64,000 bases of DNA. Source: Cynocephalus volans. Lineage: Eukaryota; Chordata; Mammalia; Dermoptera; Cynocephalidae. A model generated the notes under the pieces. The model had not been told where the DNA came from and did no database searches. It saw only the letters and a list, made by a program, of their open reading frames with translations. Where the stretch lies: assembly GCF_027409185.1 (NCBI RefSeq), contig NC_084462.1:20311577-20375576 (forward strand), in the 5' to 3' direction. Below are positions 10,401 through 20,200 of the stretch, one piece after another. A program made the translations under genes and the position numbers. Every line of letters begins with the position of its first letter. Position 1 is the stretch's first letter.

Positions 10401-13400
10401 TGGACACAGCCGCTAAGATTCAGGCTGGCTAGGCTCCGGAGGTCCTTCCCACCATTGATGACCCGCTGGATCAGGTGGCCACCGGATAGGGTGCACCGGC
10501 TGAAGCTGAAGTAAAAGGGCTTGTTGAACTGCATGTGTTGGAGGAGGGACGAGCCGTTCAGCCAGGACTTTGGCAGCTGCAGGGCATCCAAGGCCACATT
10601 GCGGGCCATGGAATCCAGGAGGTTCTTGGTGGCTCCACTCTCAGCGAAGCTGCCAGGGACAGAGATGAGGAAGGCATGCAGATTCTCGGGTGTGCGGTCA
10701 CTGAGCACGGCCAGGTACAGCCGCACCACCTCCTGGTTGATGTAGCCTGGCGCCAGACGAGCATAGAAGACCCGCAGGTTCTGGTAGTGGGGCACATTGC
10801 TCTGGCCCACCATGAGCTGGCCCGAGAGGATAGCACCCTCACGCGTGCGGTCCAGGATCTCAAAGTAGAGCAGCAGCTTCTCGAGGCTGGTGCAGCAGGG
10901 CACCACACCGTAGGAGGGTGTGAACAGTGTCTGCTTCAACTCCCGCACACGGCTCAGTGTGGCCTTGCACTCACCGCTCAGCTGGCTGGCATCGAAGCCC
11001 GGGCTCACATCGATGGCCAGCGAACGCAGGTTCTGCAGGGCCGAGAGCATCTTAGAGAGGCGCAGGGAGGTCAGGTGGCAGCCAGAGAGGTTCACTTTCA
11101 CCAGGCTGCGGCACCGGGCAACATGCTCGATGGTGGAGCCCGACAGCCAGTAGCAGCCAGCCATGTTCAGCTGCTGGATCTCCAGGCCAATCTCCTTCAC
11201 CAGCCGCTTTACCTTGTCCTCGCTCGCCTGTAGAACAGGGACAGGGCAGGGAGAGGAGGAAAGGGACTGAAGTCACCCAGGTGTCTCCTCCCCCATCTGC
11301 ATGCACACTCTCCAACAGTCAGGGAGCCAGAAGGCATCCTGCAGAGGTATTCTACTCCAGATAGGGGGAGCCGGCCTCCTGCTCTCCATTCCCACATGCT
11401 CACCTTAAGCCAAGCAGCAAGAGTCCCCAGCTAGGTAGGAATGCAAAATGGTGCACCACTGTAGAAAATGGTTTTTGAGGGTTCCTCAAAAAGCTAAGTA
11501 CAGAATTACCATATGACTGAGCAATTCCGCTCTCAGGTATATATCCAAACGAACTGAAAACAGAGACTCAGAAAGATACCTGTGCACCCATGTTCACTGA
11601 AGCATTATTCACAATAACCAAAAGGTGGAAACCGCCCAAGTGTCCATCCACAGATGAATGGGTAAGCAAAGGCAGTCTAGCTATACAATGACCTATTATT
11701 CAGATATAAAAAGGAAAGAAGTTCTGACACATTCTGCAACGTGGATGAACCTCAGACACATTATGCTAAGAAAAAGAAGCCCAACACAAAAAGTCAAATA
11801 TTGCATGATTCCATTTATATGAAATACCTAGAATAGGCAAATTCATAGGAACAGAAAGTAGAAAAGAGGTTACCAGGGGCTGGGGGAAAAGGGGAATGTA
11901 CTGCTTAATGGTTCCAGAATTTCTGTTTAGAGTGATGAAAACGTTCCAGAGATGGACGGTGGTGATGGTTGCACAACATTGTGAATGTACATAATGCCAC
12001 TGAACTGGACACGTAAGAATGGACAAGGCAGCAAATTTTATGTATTTTTAAACCACAATTTTAAAAATGGTTAAAATGACAAATTTTACATTATATATAT
12101 TTTACCACAATTCAACAAATATACCAAAAACCATTGACTTGTACATTTTAAACAAATGAATGAATTATACAGTATGAGTCATATCTCAATAAAGCTGTTT
12201 AAAAAGAAGAAGAAAGAGTTCCAGCTATAAAGGAGCCCGACCACCCACAAAAGCCTCCTGCCGGCCAAGTGCACGGAAAGGCCACCTGGGCAAGGTCCCC
12301 GTCTCTTTAACACACACTGCAAAACTGGAATCAGGCCCTACGAAGCTAGCTTTGTTGGTTGCTTTCTTTCTCATCATATGCATTTTCTCATCATTAACTA
12401 TTCCTCACAGAATAGCTTGGACTGGCTTAGGTGAAACACAAGATACCAGGTAGGGGAGCACAGCAGGTGGTCACCCACAGTCAAACACTGCAGCCATCTC
12501 CAGCGGGGTCCCATCATACACAACGCTGCATAGAGTATCCATGTAACAGAGGCATCGGTGCATTGGATTCCTTCCCTAAGGTAAAGGTCTATACACAGAA
12601 CTGTGTGGTCAGAGCACAGGCACATTTTAAATCCTCTGCATATACAATGATTGGCATTGTCCTTGGGGTGCCCACCCCTTCCTCTACAGAAGAAAAAGCT
12701 TCATGAACAGGACGCCTGATGTCAGTGCTCTAGGGAGTATGCTCAGCCTCTCTTCCCCAGATGGGCCCTCTAGCAGAAAGAGCAAATGCTCCAGTGGGGC
12801 CTCACTCTGGTACCAAAGGCTCCACTTCATAACCAGAAAGAACAGCTAGGAGCCCTTCCCACAGCCTCCTAAAATATGGATTAAGGTCAACGCCCTACAG
12901 AACTCTGTTTCTTTTTACCTTTATTTAAAAAAAAAATTTTTTTTTTTAAAAGATGACCAGTAAGGGGAACCGGCCATCCCTATACGGGATCCGAACCCGT
13001 GGCCTTGGTGTTATCAGCACCGCACTCTCCCGAGTGAGCCACGGGCCGGCCCCTCTTTTTACCTTTTTTTTTTTTTTTTTTTTTTTTGTCATTTTTTCGT
13101 GACCGGCACTCAGCCAGTGAGTGCACCAGTCATTCTTATATAGGATCCGAACCCGCGGCGGGAGCGTTGCCGCACTCCCAGCGCAGCACTCTACCAAGTG
13201 CGCCACGGGCTCGGCCCCTCTTTTTACCTTTCAAATACATCATCTTTGGGCCGGCCCGTGGCTCACTTGGGATAGCGTGGTGCTGAGAACAGCAAGTCAA
13301 GGGTTAAGATCCCCTTACCAGTCATCTTTTAAAAATAAATAAATAAATAAAATAAAATACATCATCTTTGGTTAGAGCACAGCCTCAAGGTCACAGGTTT

Positions 13401-15800
13401 GGATCCCCATATCAGCCAGCCACCAAAAAAAAAAGACACATCAACTGATTCTTAACAAAGGTTCCAAAGCAATTCAATGTGGAAAGGATAATCTTTTCAA
13501 TAAGTGGTGCTAGAACAACTAGATAGCCATATGCAAAAAAAGTGAACCCCGACCCTGCCTCATACCACATACAAAGGTTAACACAAAATGTATCATAGAC
13601 TTAACTGTAAGAGCAAAAATTATAAAACATCTAGAAGACAACATAGGGGAAAATCTTCATGACCTCAGGTTTAACAAAGATTTCTTCATTATGACACAAA
13701 AAGCATGCACTCAAAAATTCAACAAATTGTACTTCATCAAAATTTAAAATGTATGCTCTTCAAAAGACAGTTAAAAAAAATGAAAGGCAAAGCCAGACTG
13801 GGAAAAAAATATGGGAGATAACATTCGCAATACATATATCTGACTGGTACCTAAAATATACAAAGAACTCCTACAACTCACCAAGAAAAAGACAACTCAA
13901 TAATGAACGGGCAAAAGACTTGAACAGTCACTTCTGAAAAGAAGATACGCAAATGGCCCAGGCACTTCATGCAAACATGACAGGCAGCATCCTTCATCAG
14001 TTAAAGCCACAATGAGATACCATGTCCCACCCATTAGAATTGCTGAAACTGAAAAAACTGACACCACCAAGTATTGACAAGGAGGCAGAGCAACAGGAAC
14101 TTTCACACATGGTGGGGTGTGAAATGGCACCCTCCCATTGTGCCACTGGACAGCAGTATGTTTCACTTTACAAGAAACTCCCAGCACCTCTCCTGGACCC
14201 AGCAATTCCACTCCTAGCTATCTACCAGAAAGTGAGACTCTCCCCTACCCACGTGCCTGAGGCCCTAAGTTCCCTCCCAGAACAATATCTACAAATATCT
14301 GCCCCCGTGGCATAACACCCACACTTTTCTGCCCCTTATATTTGTCATTTAATGTATCTTGGAGACTGCTCCAGGTAAGACTTCCAGTGCCTGCCTCCTG
14401 ATTCATCAGCTGCACAGTGTCCCACTGCAGGGCTGTGCCAGTTGTCAACGACTTACCTGTAGGTTGATCCTAATCTCCGGCCCCCACACCTGGCTTACCT
14501 GATAGTCCTTCTGCAGCAACACGGTGTGAACGAGGCTCTTGTCAAGGCACAGGGTTGCAAGCTTCCGGCAGGTGCGCCGGACATTCAGAATCAGGTCTGT
14601 GCTAGGGACGTGGTTCAGGATATGCAGGAGGATCTCGTCAGAGAACCCCAGGAGATGGGCACTGCCCGCCATCCCAGCTGCTGCAGGGTGTGAGTCATCA
14701 TCGTTGGACATGTCCTGAAAATAAGGGGGACACCGAATTCCCACAGGACCTCCAAGAGCAGCCGTCAGCCTGGCTTCCCCAGCTAGAGAAAGAATTCAAG
14801 AGAAGCCCTCACCATAGATCATGGGAAAGAAGGAGTTTTTACCAGAAATCTTAACTACATAGCAAAAAAAACCTCACGAAATTGTTCAAAACTCCTTTTT
14901 AGATTTGTGAACTAGGATCTCTCTTCAAATATAAAAGATTAGAAAGAAGATCAATATGTGTTTAAAATATTTTGTGGGCTGGCCAATTAGCTCCCTTAGG
15001 AGAGCATGGTGCTGATGACACCAAGGTCAAGGGTTCAGATCCCTGTATGGCCAGCCACCAAAAATTAAACAAACAAACAAACAAATAAATAAAATAAAAG
15101 ATTTTTCCTCCGAAAGGCCTCAGTCATGTCTGGCATGTTTTTAGACTCAACAATATGACCATTCACCAAGATTCTCCACTGCTGAAAACTACCACTCCCC
15201 GACTCTAGCCCAAATGTCAAGCTACATTCTTGTAAACTCGTGGGTAGGGGAATTCTTACCAAGAAACTTATTAAGGACAATAAGAGTGTCTACCTCACAG
15301 GGCTGCTGTAACAGCTAATGGAGTTATTGCCTATCTAGTCCTTAGACAATGCCTGAGGACAGTAGCTCCTTTCAGCACTGTCATTAATGGTAAGTAAAAC
15401 TAGAGGAACCACCATGGAGAATGAAACTACACAAGTCCTCATAAAGAAAAAACAGCACCTAGCAGACTAATAATGTTTTTATTTTTGGGCAGCTGGGTAG
15501 TGGTTCTTTTAAAATTTAAAATAGAGAGCTGGCTGGTTAGCTTGCTTGGTTAGAGCACGGTACTAATAACGCTAAAGTCAAGGGTTCAGATCCCTTACCG
15601 GCTAGCCACCCAAAAATACAAAAATAAATAAATCTTAAAATCAGTAGCGAAGGGCCGGTCCGTGGCTCACTCGGGAGAGTGCGGTGCTGATAACACCAAG
15701 GCCCCGGGTTCGGATCCCATATACGGATGGCCGGTTCGCTCACTGGCTGAGCGTGGTGCTGACAACACCAAGTCAAGGGTTAAGATCCCCTTACCGGTCA

Positions 15801-15831
<31 letters not shown>

Positions 15832-17186
15832 TCAGTAGCGAATAACAGGGATAGCACAACTTTTCTCCATTTTTCAGACTTCCTGGTTTGAAGCTCATGT
15901 TGGTATGTCCAATAAGACACTACACATCTCATTTTGTTTTGAAGCTCATGTTGGTATGTCCAATAAGATACTACACATCTCATTTTGTTTTGCTATACAT
16001 AATCTGGCAAACTACAAAGTCTTCTTCCCAAATGTGGTACTTAGGTCCAAATGCTCAATGCTTTTTTGATTTGTATGACTAAGAGGGAGAGAAGCTCCAC
16101 CCATCCTAATGTGACATGAACTCCCCAAATCAAAGACAAAAGAATGCAGAAGACTATACTAAGTGGAGCATGGCAGGAGGAGGGAATCCCTGTACCTGTC
16201 CCAACGCTCCCAGGAAGGGACCCTCCTGCCTCACCCAAGGAGGCTCCTCTCTCTAATGACCACTCCCAGGAGACGGCGCCCAGAATCACTTCTATTGCCT
16301 TTTCCAGTGATTGTGTCTACAAGACCCTCCTTCTCCAGCCTGCCCCTTCTGCACTCTGCTTCTTATACATATTTGCACGGATGGCAGCTTTGAGTTTGTG
16401 AAAGCCCTGCTGCTGCCATGGCAACCGTGAAGTCCATGGAGGAAGTGCCTGTCTGCAGGCCCCATGCAAGCATCAGAGCTTCCCTGGGAACTCTGCCTGT
16501 GACATCCCTTTTGCCCTGTCCTGACAGGCTGTGCATCCCGCCAAGCCCTCACCAGGTCCCAGACTGATGTCTGGGAATGTTTCCCACCTGCTTTTCCCTG
16601 GGAACAAAGAAGCGTCCTCCAAAACAGAAAGCTGCAAAAGGGCTGGCCAGCTAGCTCACTTAGTTAGAGCGAGGTGCTGATAAGATCAAGGTCAAGGGTT
16701 TGGATCCCCATACCGGTCAGCCAACGAAAGGACAAAGCCACAACAAACACCAAAGAACACCAGGTCAGAGAGTATATTTATCACGAGGGTCAGAGGTGCA
16801 AGGTCTTATTGCGACAGCATCAGCCCTTCTACCTTCCCTTCCTCAGGAAGAGGCAACAGCCAACGTGCCTTCCTTTCTCCCACAGTCCCATCTTTCTACT
16901 TCCACCATTACAAGGGCAGAAGGAGGCTGTCAGACCCAACTCCACAGCTGCACTGTGTTGTTGTATGTTTCTGAGCACAAGTGACTTTCCCTTACCACAG
17001 TATTTCCCAGAGACAAATCATGAGGATCACCCAGACACCTCTTAAAAATCAAATTCCCTGGGCCGAGCCCGTGGCGCACTCGGTAGCGTGCTGCGCTGGC
17101 AGCGCGGCGACGCTCCCGCCGCGGGTTCGGATCCTATATAGGAATGGCCGGTGCACTCACTGGCTGAGTGCCGGTCACGAAAAAGA

Positions 17187-17228
<42 letters not shown>

Positions 17229-20200
17229 AATTCCCAGACCCTATCCTAAGCCTGCAAAATCTATCCCCAAGGATGGCCGACCCCGTGGCGCACTCGGGAG
17301 AGTGCGGCGCTGGGAGCGCAGCAGTGCTCGCGCCGCAGGTTCGGATCCCATATAAGGATGGCCGGTGCAGTGACATGTGGCCGGTCACAAAAAAAAAAAA
17401 AAATACCTACATTTGGGCCGAGCCCGTGGCACACTTGGTAGAGTGCTGCGCTGGGAGCGCGGCACCGCTCCCGCCGCGGGTTCGGATCCTATATAGGAAT
17501 GACCCGTGCACTCAATGGCTGAGTGCCAGTCACGAAAAAAAAAAAAAAAAAAAAAAAACGACAAAAAAAAAAAAATCTGTCCCCAAGGGAAAGGCTCCCA
17601 AACCAAGGAAATCCCTATCAGAACCAGGGACAACGGCTGGCCAGTTAGCTCAGTTGATTAGAGTGTGGTGCTAACACCAAGGTCCAGGGTTCAATTCTTG
17701 TACTGGCCACCAAAAAAAAAAAAAAAGAACAAGGAAAAATCCCTATCAAACTAGGGACAATTCTTATCAGAACCAGGGACAATCCTTATCAGGGCAACTC
17801 TCAGCAAACAGGGCTCTAGAGAGGGGATGGGGCCACAGAGGAAGGAGTTGTGAAAGCGGCCTGAGGTTCACCCCTTCTGATCCCCAATTTGTAGCTTTGT
17901 CCAAGTCAGAATGCCATCACAGAGTTCTTGGTAGATAACAGTGAGAAGACAGGGCAAAACACATTTTAAAAACTCCAGCATCGTATAATTTACACAGTTA
18001 CACTACTACTCTGAATTTTTCTTTAAAACCACCTAGAAATCACAAGAATTAAAAAAAAAAAAGAAAAAAAAGAAAAAGAAAAAGAGCCTGGAATTGAGCT
18101 CCAGCTCCCTCCATCCAGTCTCAGCACATTCCACAAGTTCATTTTTCCACATGCTGTGCCCCAAATAAAAGAGAAGGAGCGTCTCAGGCCAGATCCCTAG
18201 TACTGCCATGGGGTCAGCACCCCACGTGCTAGGGCAGGTACTTGGGGGGTGGCTGGCCTGGAGGAGAGGAGAAGCTGGCCAGGCAGCACCCATAATGGTC
18301 CCTCACCACCCCCAATCTCCTGCTGGGTAATCCGGGGAGGTGGATGTTAGGTTTGCAACGGTTGAGTCATTTCCCTACAACTTCGGCTTCCTGAGACAAC
18401 TTTGTAAGTTAACACACCTTGTACCCAGGAAAGGTGGCAGGCTCTGGAGAAGCAACAACAAACCAGTGGTGTCCACCAGAAGGGAGGGAGTAGGCCTCTC
18501 CAAGTCTCTAAATCTGTGAAATGAAAATGTGGCCACCTCCACACACACCCAGATAAATTGGCACTCCCTTCCATCTGACTCTGGGACAACATGTTCTCAG
18601 ACACTGGGGAAACCAAGGCAGATGCACTTTCATCTTAAAAGACTTAGAAAACTAGCCCAAGGCCAGAGGGCAAGCAAGGCCTAAGGCAGAGCCTGATCTG
18701 CTGAGCCTGGAACTTCCCTCCACCACCAGGAAGGGCTGCTGGAGCTTCCTGATAGGTCCCGAGGAGGCACCCAATTTCTGGAGTCTCCTGAAATTCCAGT
18801 TGAGGTGTAAGGAGCAGACCCTGGAGTATACTTTTAAAAGGCCCAGGTGAGGGCTGGCCCATGGCTCACTCAGGAGAGTGCGGTGCTGATAATACCAAGG
18901 CCACGGGTTTGGATCCTATATAGGGATGGCCGGTTAACTCACTGGCTGAGCGTGATGCTGACGACACCAAGCTAAGGGTTAAGATCCCCTTACCGGTCAT
19001 CTTTATTTAAAAAAAAAGGCCCAGGTGATCCTTAGAACTGGATAATAACAACTTGATCATGATTTAAAGAGTTTTTTTTTTAAGTTTATTCACTAAACTC
19101 TGTTTTACGTACTTTTCAGAATGTGTAACATTTCACAATTTTTTCAAAAGCAAAATTAAAAACTGAAACCTCAGTACCTGCCCAGAAAACATCTCCTCCC
19201 AGAAAGAGCCCTAACCTTTTTACCACCCAGGCACCTAAAGAAATCACAGCATTCACAAATCAACTGGTGAGCTGTCTGGGATGTGTTTTTAATAATCTAA
19301 GGGGGATAAGAGAGTGGGGAGGAGGGCGGAAGACAGATGAAACAACAGGTCATGGGCTGACAAGTACTGAAACCACACAATGGGTATGTAGAAAGAGGTT
19401 CATTATATCATCCTTTCACAAATGTGTGGAATTTTACATTACAACATTTTTTTTTTTTAGATCACATGAGTGATTTTAAGGTCTTCATTCTTTCTCTACT
19501 GCCCCTCTTCCTGGGTCTTTGCTTGTCTCGTTGGCATTTTCTGAGCTGCCCCCTGATACACAGCAATCATGCCTCCAAGCCTTTGCACAAGCTGTTCCCT
19601 CCAGCAGACATGCCACCAAGTAAGGGGAACTGCTACACCCCAGAACTTCAGCTCAAATCCTCCTTCCTCAGGGAAGCCCTTTAGTATTCCCCAGGCACAC
19701 TAACTCACCCTCCTCCCCCACCTCCCATCCCCAGTCTCATCAGACAAATTGTAATGGTTTCCCCACTACACCTGGAATGGCTTCTGAACAGGGATCATTT
19801 CTTAATACCCAAGAGGAAGAGGCACTGAACCAAGTGAAGCGATAGACCACCTGCTTCAGAATCATTTGAAGTGCTATGAAAAATTCAAGACCCTACTCAT
19901 CAGAAACTGGAGTAGTCCTGGGCAACTGCATTTTAAAGTCACCAATGACTTTCAAGATCAGACACCCTATTCTGGAATGAGATAGTGGAGATGGCTGCAC
20001 AACCTTGTGAATATAGTTTAAAAAAAAAAACTCTTAATTTTATACTTTTTTTTTTTTTTTTTAATTTTTTTTTTTTAATTTTATACTTTTAAAGTGTGAA
20101 TTCTGTGATATGTGAATTATAGCTCAATAAATAAATAATTTGACCATCCCAGAAAAACGGACCTTGATATCCACATTCAGGGTAGAACTAGACTCCCCTT

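Larger units (their letters stand above)
11228..14498. other. FBXL18 intron 2
   Basis: Two L1 pieces, a cluster of four t-SINEs and unique sequence at 12213-12900 in which nothing was recognised. Confidence 0.8.

Noticed and set aside
13749-13937. Small lysine-rich plus-strand frame
   Set aside because: It is a piece of L1 ORF2, broken on both sides.
17168-17674. 168-codon plus-strand frame
   Set aside because: Reads through the bodies and A-tails of several t-SINEs; not a gene.
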